Shown one piece after another: positions 46,650 to 57,222 of a stretch of DNA of 64,000 nt (the stretch's first letter is position 1; each line of letters opens with the position of its first letter). The notes under the pieces are model-generated. The model was not told the DNA's origin, did no database searches, and saw nothing but the letters and a program-made list of their open reading frames with translations. The position numbers and the translations under genes were made by a program. The stretch is from Apostichopus japonicus (taxonomy: Eukaryota; Echinodermata; Holothuroidea; Aspidochirotida; Stichopodidae), in NCBI RefSeq assembly GCF_037975245.1, contig NC_092575.1, forward strand, positions 16,826,310-16,890,309, written 5' to 3'.

Positions 46650-49600
46650 TGTCAGTTCCTTAGAGACAAAGAAGTGTTTGATGTTTTACGTAAATGCATT
46701 CAGTGAAACTTGCATATGGAATAGTCTCCTTGTAACCTTATATTCACGAACATGTTTTATTCAAATTTGAGGAAAGGTTCATAGAATAATATTAAATTCA
46801 TCAGAATGTCTAAGTTGGTACGGCTCACATGAATGAGCTACAAGATTGAGGTACAATGCAAGCACTGAATTATTAAATGTATAATTGTACCATATGCAAA
46901 TTCTACATCCATGATTTAATAAACTCAAGGTATAATCAAGTTGCACTAGGTTCTGGATTTGCAAAATTCTTGGATGCTCTCTGGCAGGCCTATATGAAAA
47001 TCATTCACCCAGTGAGAAAATGATATATATTGTTAGTCTCACAAACAAGTCGCAAAGTGTAGCAGAGTGAAATTAGAACATTGACATTACAAGGTGCCCT
47101 ACGGAACATTCCAAATGTAGGGTATCATATTTCACGGTCACATCAACTATAAGTTATAGAACAGAGGGAAAGCTTGAATACTACTCATAATTTAATCTTC
47201 AACGACCACGTACACATTTACATAGCCGACTCATTTTAACACAAGCCCTTGTTCTGCAATTGACTCTAATGTGAGGGTAAACAACTATAGTCCTGAAAAT
47301 AGTTCATTTCATGTAATATCTGAATCTGAACGGGTTAAGTCGGCAAAAATCCTACTAAAGGACATAATAGCCAACCGAGCGCTGCAAAGTATGGGTAAGA
47401 GTATAAGATATTAGATCACAAAACAAGAGTTAGTTTAGTAAGCTAGTATTAGAGGCCAAGGCCTAGGCTAGGTCATACATTTGAACGTAATACCTAATGG
47501 TATGAAATTGATAGGCTATGGTAAGTTAAACTATGCCGGCCGAGGCAGTCCATCGGAAAGTATCATTCACTTAAAGCTAAATTAGATTAAGCATGAACCA
47601 CGTATTGTTGTATACCTGTAGCTTGAATAAAATTTGTGACTAAAATAAATCATAATTGCTGGAATCTCCACGTTGTATTTCTTCAACTTCTACTAAGTTT
47701 GTATTTTGTTATCGTCTGTCTCATGCTATTGGACGCCGTTTAGAATTTACCGTAGACCATACAAAGTGCCGTAGACATACTGAACTGCGAATGTCGTTTC
47801 AACTCTATTTATATGGATATTAACCGTAGAATTGAACTATTTTTCTATGATATTTACTTAAGATTTTCAATATTGAGTGTACTTCTAATGCTCATTAGTT
47901 TTAAGAAAAAACCTGTAAATAAAATGACTTTCACGCGGAACATTTTTGAACTCCGTGGGTTTTTGAGCAAGATGACCAATCGAATCGCTTTTCCTATAGG
48001 GTCATTCCGTGTCAAATCAAGGATGGCTGTTGATGGACCCTCTCCGAAAATGACCACCCTCGTTTAAGGCACCGTGAAATAAGCATATTCTGAAAATTTC
48101 AGTTGCATTGCTTCACAATTGGTCGATTTATTACACTTGGCATCGTGGCATTTTCTTGATTTTTTAGGTCTGATTTCTACCTATTACCTTTCTGTTACAG
48201 AAGCCTATAGACTCGATCCCATAGAATGGGGGGGGGGGGAGGAGGGGGATAGGCTAATCAACATTGTCTTGTGGCGTAAGGTCAACTTAAAATTGCCAAA
48301 ATATTCAACTTGGTATTTTTCGCTAAAAATTGTGTGACTTTTATTGATCAATTGCTCCTGTTGCAACACTTTGGCCCGTTGAGTCGTGACTATAGGGTTA
48401 ATCCATGTCAACTTTTGTTAAGTAATTACCCCTCTCATTCACAGCAATCAACCATATACCATTTTCCAACTCTTTATTCGATCATTTTTTCTGTTTCTGA
48501 CTATAATTCCTTGTTTTAAATGTTCCGTAAGGACAAAAAAATGAAGTAAAATAGTTAACTAATATTTCACTGAGGAGTATTTATAATCTTCCCTCCCTAT
48601 ACTCCCAAAAAAAGCGAAAATAGTAGAGCAGTCACGTCATTATCAATTAAATAATTTTCAGATTATTGGAACAGACTAAAGATCTTGACTTTGAAAACCA
48701 ACTTGGTAGCATGACCTCTATTCAATTTCACTTCCGTTTATACAAATTATACTGGACTATGTTAGCCAGTTGAATCCTTCAGTATTTATATATTAAACTC
48801 TATTGAAAGTGCCCCTGATATATACACATGAGACAACCGTCTTAACAGTATAGGTGATTGTTTGCATCGAACAAATTACGTCATCAACTCTTCTATCATA
48901 AAAACGGGGAATACAGACAGAGCTACCAAATAAGGTTATATGGTTGGTAAGTCTGTAAGGGTTAATCCATCTACCTCAAATGTTTACTTATGCGTGACTA
49001 CTGCCTTTGTTAGTATGGAATTACAATTTACAAAAAGGTCCTCTCCCTCCGATGTGGTCAGCACGCATCACCACCTCACGCTATTCATTAAGCTTGTACC
49101 TCTTTATTGTTACACATTTCTCCAAGGAGAGTTTACCAAAATAGGGATGAAGGTATAATATGGTGTTGGTATCCTCTCCTTTTTTACACTTAAGAGCATC
49201 AAATAGGGCTTGAACAAGACAAAATATTGTTGTTTTATAGCAGTTAGATATGTTATACCTTAAAGAAACTTTTAAGGCATGGAATATTCTTCTTTAAATT
49301 CAGGTGAAATGGTGCCTCTCCCCTGCAAGGAAAGTGGATCATTCCTATCGACTTTCTTAATAATGAATGTGCAGACAAATAAACAGTAAGCAAAAGAATA
49401 GCATGTGCATCACTGCTACATGTGGTGTAATAAACAGCCGTAAATAAAGCCTACAGTATAGGATAAACACATTTAAGGTGACCATAACAAATAAAGTATA
49501 CAGGACACGTTGGTTTGAAAGGCTCTTGTCACCGCGCGAGAAAAATAAAAAGGATACCAACTTGGTCAATTTGTGTTCACATTTACTGTCTCTTACAACG

Positions 49601-49764
49601 TAATGATAGTTTTGCTGTTTCATCGTACAATAGGAAACTGAACGTGCTAAACAAACGCGTATCACGGTCTTGCTTTCTTTTCTTTGCTTTCTTGTTTACT
49701 GGATTTTTGCTATTTTCAAAAACACCTTTACGGGAAACGCCTGGTGTTAAAATTGGAATAAAAT
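46650..49764. other. GLE1 upstream region and intergenic DNA
   Basis: No coding exon is supported. Non-coding 5' exons of GLE1 or of the CUB gene may lie here. A G run near 48230 and a short tract of ordinary AT-rich DNA are the only notable features. Confidence 0.5.
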
Positions 49765-49834
49765 ATGAGTTTAATCTTGGAATATACGTTTACTTTACTT
49801 TTCATCGTAACGGTCAAAGTTTTACATATTTGTG
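49765..49834 (+). CDS. CUB gene exon 1: signal peptide
   Basis: 23 codons of hydrophobic leader ending VLHIC; A at -3 of the ATG; donor gtaagt in phase 1, matching the phase-1 acceptor of the first CUB exon. Confidence 0.8.
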
Positions 49835-52010
49835 GTAAGTATAGTTCTATTTGCAAATCAACATGAATCCAAACTCAACTTAATAGTATAGAACTATGTG
49901 AATATGTGCAGTTAAGGGGAACTCGGGCGAAAATCTGAATTTTTACTAACTTGCAATTGGCCTACTTATGTGTAGTATCTGTTCCCTTTCGAGGGGAATG
50001 GTGATGCACACCTGACCACGATCACACAGTCACAGTCCCGATGCAAGGGGACTGGGGTTGGAAGCGGGTCAGTCGTTCGGTAGTTTGGTTTTCGTGCCCA
50101 GGTTCTTTCCTGGGCGACTTTTTCTTAAAAAGTATTTGCAATAGGCCTACTTATACTAATCATGAGAATAATCAAGGAATGCTGTCTTAGGAAATATATT
50201 GCAAATTTTCGGTCGCCCAGGGACCTTCGTCAGCAACGCTAGACAATGGAATGAGAAATACAAAATGTAACACAATGAAAGTATGACGCTATAATTATGT
50301 ATGAGTGGTATTGCTGGAATTAAAACCAAATAAACCATGACTATATATATATACAGGAAGCGGATTAAGGAACAAAGAATCTGTAACTACACGTAAACGA
50401 AAAGAAATCGATTGGATCTTTGTATCACCAGCCTCACCAAAAGACTTGGGACCCCCTTAAGCAACTACCAGTTCCATAAAGAAAGTTCCATAAACATATC
50501 TTAATATATAACATAAGTAAATATTTATGCCATATTGCTACTGGTTTATTACCTTCACTAATTAGTTCTAAATCTGTTTGTGTAGTAAATGCCTGTTTCG
50601 GGGTCTCTTTAAACAGCTGCGACATGCAGTCATGAAGTATTTACGCAAGACCAGAGTATTATTACCTCACCAAACTTTCCAATGCCATACGATGACGACA
50701 CATCGTGTACCTATTTGATTCGTGCTCCGCAAGGAAAAATAGTGCGACTCTCATTTCTATACATTGACATCGAGCGTGCTTTTGGCTGTGTTTACGATGC
50801 TTTACAGGTGAGAAATGAAAATGCAAACATACAATACTTATAGAGACCTAGAGTTCCGTCAATAAAGTGACTGAACTTCTTACTGTATAGGCTTTACATT
50901 ATTAGGACACCACCTGAAAAGTACAAAAAAACTGGCAGGGAAATCATAAACTTCATTTAAAAGAGCAGTGGGAAAAAAAAAGACTTTTGTCCAAAACTGA
51001 GTTAGAGTATTAATGCAGTACTATATATTGATAAAGAAAATCAATGAAGTGAACTGACCTCCTGTTTTATAACGTTGTTTTTAATGTCTGCCTTTGTTTT
51101 CTTCTCATATTTATATAATTATGCTATCAAAGTAATTGAAAGTTCAAGAATCGAAATCTATAAAGCAAGCCTACCACCATAACAACAACAACAACAAAAG
51201 TATATTATCCAGTTCTCTCAAAGAATTGTGTATATTAAAATGTTTCATCCTGTAATATTTTCCCGAATTTATATAGGTTTTCGACGGCGATTCGGAAGAT
51301 GGATTGTTGCTTGCCTGGGTTTGTGGATCCGATGTGACGCACACTCCAATCTACAGCTCAAACAGAAAAATGTTTCTGAAATTTGATACTGATTCAATGA
51401 CTTCGAACAGTGCAGGCTTTCAACTACAAGCTGATTTCCTTACCGATGGACCAGATTGTGAGTATATTCACAAAGTCCACGGTGCTGGTTGCGTCACTAT
51501 GAAGTATGAAACAGATTTGAGTACGCGTATATGCACGTTCTCTAGTATAGCTACATATGTACTCGTGTATACAACCTATTTTAGATTTGTACTCGGTCTG
51601 GCGGAAATACATAGAGCAAGATTAAGTTTAACCGTGAACTTGCCGGGAAAGTGGATCCAGGGGTGTATGCACAAGGGGGCACGGGACATCTCGGTTTGGT
51701 GAAGTAACAACAAAGGCGGTCTCTTTCATAAATTTCAAGTACCCGTGTTTAGTGGTAACTAATAAAAGGCCCCTTTTTGCCATGTTGCTGAAAAAGATTA
51801 GAGAAAAAGAAATTAAAATGTGCTCTTTTGTTGGAAACATTCATATTCCACGAATATACTGGCATACTTGTGGTACGGCATTCTCTGAGGATCCATTTAA
51901 TTGCAAGGTTTTGAGGTAACTGTGGCAATTTTTGTTCTACTCAAAGTCAAATGTCATCCTGCCCCTCAATGGACCCACGATCCTGCCCCCCCCCCACACC
52001 CGGCGGATCT

Positions 52011-52058
<48 letters not shown>

Positions 52059-53477
52059 TATATATATGTGTGTGTATATATATACTCCGATACCCGTAAG
52101 TATTCCAATGGAAATTCCACTTGTCCTCATATACTGCAGCTGTTGTTTTCGTACTGCATGTCAGTCGTTTATGACGAGAATGTTCCATTTAAAATTCATA
52201 TCAAGTTGTATTTTTCACAATGATTCTTGGTTGCGTATGCATAACGTATATAAAAAAGGAGGGGGGTAAGGGCAAGCACGTGGTGTCTTAATTAAGGCGT
52301 CAGAATTGTCGCATATACGTCATTGCTCCTATATATCATGTTCATACCCGTCTTTTGCAGTCACGGCTTGCGACGACATTACCATCACTACAGACGGTAC
52401 GGTACTTACCTCGCCGGATTATCCTGGTTCATACGGAGCTAATTTGGATTGTGTCTACAATGTAATTGCGCCACAAGGAATGATCGTTGCCCTAAACTTT
52501 AGTCACTTCAGCGTTGAATATCATACAAGTTGCTTCTTTGATCGACTTTTGGTAAGTCAAAATATCTAAAGTAATGAAAATATCACACGTGAATTGTATC
52601 CCGTATATTCAAGGCCCCGACAATGTAGGGCCTATAGGGAGGCAGTTTGAGCAATCATTGAAATATAGCCAGATTCTTATAACCCTCACCCTCCCTCCCT
52701 CCCCTTCAATCTTCAATCACAGGACAATGCACTGGTATTCTAATGACAGGAAGTTTACGAATTGAGGCAAGATCCGTCACGTTTTGTAGCCCTAATACTA
52801 ATCTTTGAGTATTCTCCACTTTATTTTGCCTCAAACTTTCCCTCCCTTTCCTTCCCCTAAATATGCGATGTTTTCTATTTCTTCTCTTCTTTGTTAATTC
52901 GCATCTACAAGAATCCAGACAGGTTTTCTACCACGTATACAAAGTTGAGAGTTAAAAACGCTGGATCCCGTTCCAAAGTAAATGCCATAGTGTAGATGAT
53001 TCAGGCTATCAAAATGTAAAGGTAAATCCCTGCAGTGTCACACAATATGTTGTACATTGAACTATATATGAACCTATTCATTGTACCGTATAGGCCTACA
53101 ACAGTTCTTCGAGATGTATATAGATACTGACAGGGTCGAGCTCTCCCCTCCCATCCTCATACCCCACCCCCACCCCTACCCCGTCCCTCTTCCATATACA
53201 ATTATTCACGCAAATGTTTCATTTTCTTCTCTGTAAAAAGGTATATGATGGAGCCACTACTTCTCATCCTCAATTGCTTAGAATATGTGGCACTGGAATC
53301 CCTAATAAAATATACAGCACAACCAACCTCCTGACGGTTCGATTTCAAAGTGACGATACGTACACTGATGCAGGTTTCCGTGCTTACGTTAGTTTCATTG
53401 CCGAGTCAGATGCTGCAGCTAATGAAAATGATGGTATGTATAACGATCATTATTACATTTATTTCACGCTGGTTTAG
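49765..53477 (+). CDS. Secreted protein with signal peptide and two CUB domains
   Basis: CDS exons: 49765-49834, 50617-50807, 51277-51457, 52361-52551, 53241-53433 (or to the in-frame stop at 53477). Exon 1 encodes a classic signal peptide (MSLILEYTFTLLFIVTVKVL). CUB1 (about residues 27-146) begins with a Cys and shows TSPNFPMPYDDDTSCTYLI and KMFLKFDTDSM. CUB2 (about 150-265) shows LTSPDYPGSYGANLDCVYNV and LLTVRFQSDDT. Each CUB has four cysteines and is split by a central phase-0 intron with phase-1 edges. If exon 5 reads through, the protein has 289 aa and ends MYNDHYYIYFTLV, with AATAAA at 54070. If the gtatgt donor at 53434 is used, the gene continues, possibly into the EGF exons downstream. 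Role unknown; CUB domains bind proteins and glycans outside the cell. Confidence 0.85.
50207..50233 (-). ncRNA. Hammerhead-like core in a dispersed repeat (CUB gene intron 1)
   Basis: The minus strand reads CTGACGA, then aggtccctgggcgacc (ggtc can pair with gacc), then GAAA: an exact hammerhead core, CUGANGA with stem II and GAAA. The adjacent 35 bp match the copy at 2302-2365. It is likely a Penelope-like terminal remnant. Confidence 0.45.
50617..50807 (+). CDS. CUB gene exon 2: first half of CUB1
   Basis: Encodes ATCSHEVFTQDQSIITSPNF then PYDDDTSCTYLIRAPQGKIV. Enters in phase 1 and leaves in phase 0. Confidence 0.9.
51277..51457 (+). CDS. CUB gene exon 3: second half of CUB1
   Basis: Encodes VFDGDSEDGLLLAWVCGSDV then NSAGFQLQADFLTDGPD, the typical CUB ending. 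Leaves in phase 1 at gtgagt. Confidence 0.92.
52013..52084. repeat. (TA)n microsatellite with a short (TG)n core
   Basis: About 70 bp of alternating TA, interrupted by gata and tgtgtg, in the intron between the two CUB domains. Confidence 0.95.
52361..52551 (+). CDS. CUB gene exon 4: first half of CUB2
   Basis: Encodes TACDDITITTDGTVLTSPDY then GANLDCVYNVIAPQGMIVAL. Same length (191 nt) and phases as exon 2, as expected for a duplicated module. Confidence 0.93.
53241..53433 (+). CDS. CUB gene exon 5: second half of CUB2
   Basis: Encodes VYDGATTSHPQLLRICGTGI then TVRFQSDDTYTDAGFRAYVS. The donor gtatgt follows in phase 1; otherwise translation runs 14 codons further to a stop at 53477. Confidence 0.9.
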
Positions 53478-53624
53478 TGTCACAATGAATACATTGAGAA
53501 CAAGTCCGAGTGAACCATCTAGGGTAAAGATAAATGTTCTCGCTTCAGCCAAATATGGAGATCGTTGGTGATATGATCCTTATATTCTTAAGGAGTCCCT
53601 GCATGGATGGTAAACACTAAAACA

Positions 53625-53998
53625 CAGTGGCGGAGCTAGGGGTATTGGCCAGGGGGTCGAGAATGGTCTGTATAGGGCGCGTTCGACGCTATCTAAGCGG
53701 AGCGCCACCACAGGTTGGCGCGGAACGTACAGAAATTTTTTGAGTAAAGATACTCCCTAGATCGCCGGAAATTACCCTTTCCGGGCCTTGCTAATTTGCA
53801 GATAAAAGAAGAATAAATAGGTGTCATTGCCAACAAAATGTGACAAATGTCAATAGGTAGATGAGAGCGCAATAAAAAAAGTCAATAATCGCGAGTAAGT
53901 AAAAAGTGGTAAAAAGCTGAAAAGGGCGCCAGCAGTCCATTTGAGTCCGTCAGGCCTGGGAGCATCCGCCCCCTGACTGTATGGACGCTCCGCCACTG
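53625..53998. mobile_element. 374-bp hAT-like MITE
   Basis: Perfect 12-bp terminal inverted repeats CAGTGGCGGAGC / gctccgccactg. The 8 bp on each side, ctaaaaca and ggtaaaca, share only their last five bases, a decayed or absent duplication. The left part (53687-53792) is the shared module in minus orientation; the right part reappears at 34609-34765. Confidence 0.85.
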
Positions 53999-54274
53999 GG
54001 TAAACAGTTATGGAAAGTAATGTTTAGTTGTTAATTTTGCCTAATTTCTGACTACTTTGAAAATTGTTCAATAAAGAATTCTTATTGTTCGTTGTTGTCG
54101 TCTTCCAATTTTTTTCTTCAGTTTATTTGTTTGTAAATCAACAACGGTTTATTTGTTCGAAATGTATGTGTGTTGTTAAAAAAAATATATAGCGTATTAG
54201 TCACTGAATAATGCACAAGACCAGCAACTCAACACCAAATGGAGCATTATCGCTTGTAAACACCATGTGATCCC

Positions 54275-54330
54275 AAACGGGATTCGAACGGCCTTTCAGA
54301 GACGTGCCGACCCGACTGTTATAGTGTTTA
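54275..54330 (-). mobile_element. Possible tRNA-derived SINE remnant
   Basis: The minus strand holds a box-B-like CCGTTCGAATCCCG preceded by GTCGGGTCGGCACGTC. A clear box A is not visible, so this is a tentative call. Confidence 0.3.
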
Positions 54331-57005
54331 TATTGTTCTGGTTTGTCTAATTGTAACAATACATATACCTATACATACTACTTGTACATATAGCCTACCG
54401 TATGGTTACAATTCACCATGTTGTTATTCTCAACGAAATTCTCCACACTAATTGCGGTATATAGTGATAGGCACATGTCCATTCAGCTTACAATGCACAC
54501 ATCTATTTGACTTGACTGGCTTCTCCGCGGTCCACGAGGTCGCGGGAATGTTTTGGCCCTTCTTCTATAGCATTTTCTTTTGTCCAGATTCAGTAACTAT
54601 TTACAAATGCCGTCTCATGCACCCCTTGACGGTCCTTCATAAGGTACTCCATGATGGACTAATGCACACATATTAGGAGGCCCAGATTATAGATACGCGA
54701 ACGAGATTTGAAGGCTACATCCCATCCTCTTCCACTTCTCCCATCCTACCCACCCACCCACCCCCCCCCTTCCCCAATTGACAAGAAAACAATATGGTTT
54801 CAAATTTAGAGCTTTCCTCTCTTCCAGCAAATTTATTTAAACGTTCAATTTTTGACGCGATTTTACCAACAGGCTGTGTTATTCCCGAGTTCCTTCAAAT
54901 TTGTTTCGTCAATACACATAATCGGATATACAATTATAAAGACACATTAAAGTACACCGCGGGGTAACTGTGTTTGGGCGGTTGGAGGGCGGTGGGGGTG
55001 GATAAATTTGCGATTTTGCTAACTTAGAACTATCCTCATTAAAAGTAGTGCCGTTTTTCTAGTTTAATGTGTGGATTATATCTGAAAGTCACGTGATTCG
55101 TTTTTTTTTCAGGAGTCACAGATACCGTCGTGTGTTTATAATAAAAATATGAACAATAGAAAGTAGAAAATAGAAAGAATATTTGGGAGATATTTTTTAT
55201 CATGATTTTTGTTGTAGTGAACACACGCAATATCAGTTGGTTGATTTGAGCATCACTCGACACAAACACACACAAAACCTGAATAGCTACCAGTAGGTGA
55301 CAGTCTTACGTTTGCAATATTAACATTTTTTTTTTACTTTTTGTAATATATAACACACACTTGCCATAGCACGTTTCCAGTGAGGCTTGCTTTGTGCTAT
55401 AATGGCAAAATTATGAAATGCGCCATAATTGGTACCGCGCGATATTAAGTTATCTATAGGCTATGTAATACACCACATTAAAGTATAAAACAAATCCATA
55501 ACACGAAATTTATAAGAACGATTTTCAAACCGGGGTTTTTCTGTGAAATGATACAATATTCTGTTAACCACCCAAAGAGTGTGAACGCGTGGAACATGAC
55601 TTGGCATTTCGCACTTGGGTCGGTTAACCGAAAGAGCGTTTGAAGAATAGCTTTGTTAGTCATCTTTAGATCGAAGTATTGATGAATTAGTATACATAGA
55701 TGAACACTGCATTAGAAAATGCAGCATCATTATGAGTAACTTTTTGGTCATATCCCTTAATTCAAGCGGTTATCAGACACTTCGATAAATATTACGTCTA
55801 AACACAATGAATGATTACTTCACAAGAACGCTCTTTCAAAGAGATCTTTTAATCCGACTTTGTTTGCTTAAAGTGTCACGTAAAGTTCAACTGACTCAGT
55901 AACTAGTGGGAATATCTTCAGCTGCACACAACAATATTTCAAGTTTTCAAGAAAAAGTAGATAGTTCAATGGTATTTGGAAAGTGAAAGCCGTTAATCCC
56001 TACAGCAAACCAAGTCTTCGAAAACCCTTTCTCCTATACCTGTATATACAAAGGTATACAAACCGTATCGGTAATTACCATATACAGAACCGATAACTCT
56101 TAAGAGCAAGCAAGGTGACGTCGTTCGAAGATTCTGTAGATGCTCTTAGCCACTGTACGGTGACGCAAGTGCTTGGAAACCTATTGAAAATGGTTATTGG
56201 TGCGTATCGGGATCATATACGTGTGGATGTGGAAAACTAGTTTACTTCTGTATCGGCTGTATGGTTGAACTGCAAGGAGGGGCTTAAAAGATGCTCGCCC
56301 TATTCTATGGAGTTAACAAATAGCAACAATAGTCACACTATTGTCGAATCAATCCGTATTTTGCAACACTTTACCAGGTTAACAAGCCTTGAAGGGATGC
56401 AGTAGGCTCTGATCTCGTTTTTACAGTTTATGTTGTTTGAAGAAACCAAGGCTTCTATGTGTGTCTTGCTACAGTGTAGCAGAATGTTCTTGCGTGTTCG
56501 ACCTGCACAGTAGATTACGTAAAAAAAAACAAAAAAACAGCAAGGGTAGAAAAGGAGCATATAAGAGGCGATACCGAAAAAATAGTGAACGAATCGAACT
56601 ATAGATTAATCACTGCGTACAAATTTGATCCTATAAGTATACTTATGATCCTTCTGTTTGACATCATGAAAAGTTGTATCCGTATATGGTAAAGAAAATA
56701 CCATAAAGTTGATACCGTCTAAATTCGACTCCGGGCTTTTCTGTGACTGGATGGATCATCGGAATCAAAACAACAGTCTTATGGACCTATACATACAGCT
56801 TGCATTTATTTGAGTCTGTTATGAGATTCGCAGCAAACCGAAGAGGAATTTGAACTTTTTGTTTGTGTTTTTTTTTACCGCTGGATTATTGGATTGTTTT
56901 CTATATTTCACGACTGATTCATAAAGCAGAAGACGAGACTCATTAAAAACAAATAATTTATTCATTATAATTGTCCTTTTAGTCCACTGGAGTAGTGCAG
57001 GTCGT

Positions 57006-57016
57006 TATATATAAGA
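57006..57016 (+). promoter_or_regulatory. TATA-like box of the EGF gene
   Basis: The sequence ttatatataag lies about 70 bp upstream of the ATG at 57081, compatible with a transcription start near 57040 and a short 5' UTR. Confidence 0.45.
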
Positions 57017-57080
57017 TTCATATAATCCCGTCGGATATTATATAGGCACTACTTCGGTCATTCGTGTCCAGTTCGCAATC

Positions 57081-57222
57081 ATGAATTTCATATCAATTTG
57101 TTCCTCGAGGATCGTGCAATTTTTCGCCTTGGTGTTGGTTATATCGCCCGATCTCTTAGCATATGTTAGTTGCACAACGCATGCAGGCAGTGGATCAAGT
57201 TACTCCTATATAGAAGAGTCTT
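57081..57222 (+). CDS. EGF gene exon 1: signal peptide
   Basis: Encodes MNFISICSSRIVQFFALVLV then ISPDLLAYVSC and a Ser/Tyr-rich stretch. The ATG has A at -3, and the donor gtaagt follows in phase 1. Read-through gives a stop after 39 more codons with several Cys, but the perfect donor and phase favour splicing. Confidence 0.75.

Larger units (their letters stand above)
53478..57080. other. Space between CUB and EGF genes
   Basis: Contains an AATAAA at 54070-54075 (possible CUB gene end), a MITE and a tRNA-like remnant. One frame after a strong acceptor (ctttcctctcttccag, near 54830) stays open 45 codons in phase 1 and could be a terminal CUB-gene exon, but it resembles nothing known. Confidence 0.45.

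Noticed and set aside
51937-52223. Open frames with Tyr-Ile repeats
   Set aside because: Translation of the (TA)n microsatellite.
54580-54990. Possible terminal exons of the CUB gene after tgtccag (54587) and ctcttccag (54830)
   Set aside because: Good acceptors and compatible phase, but the peptides have no recognisable domain; kept only as a note.
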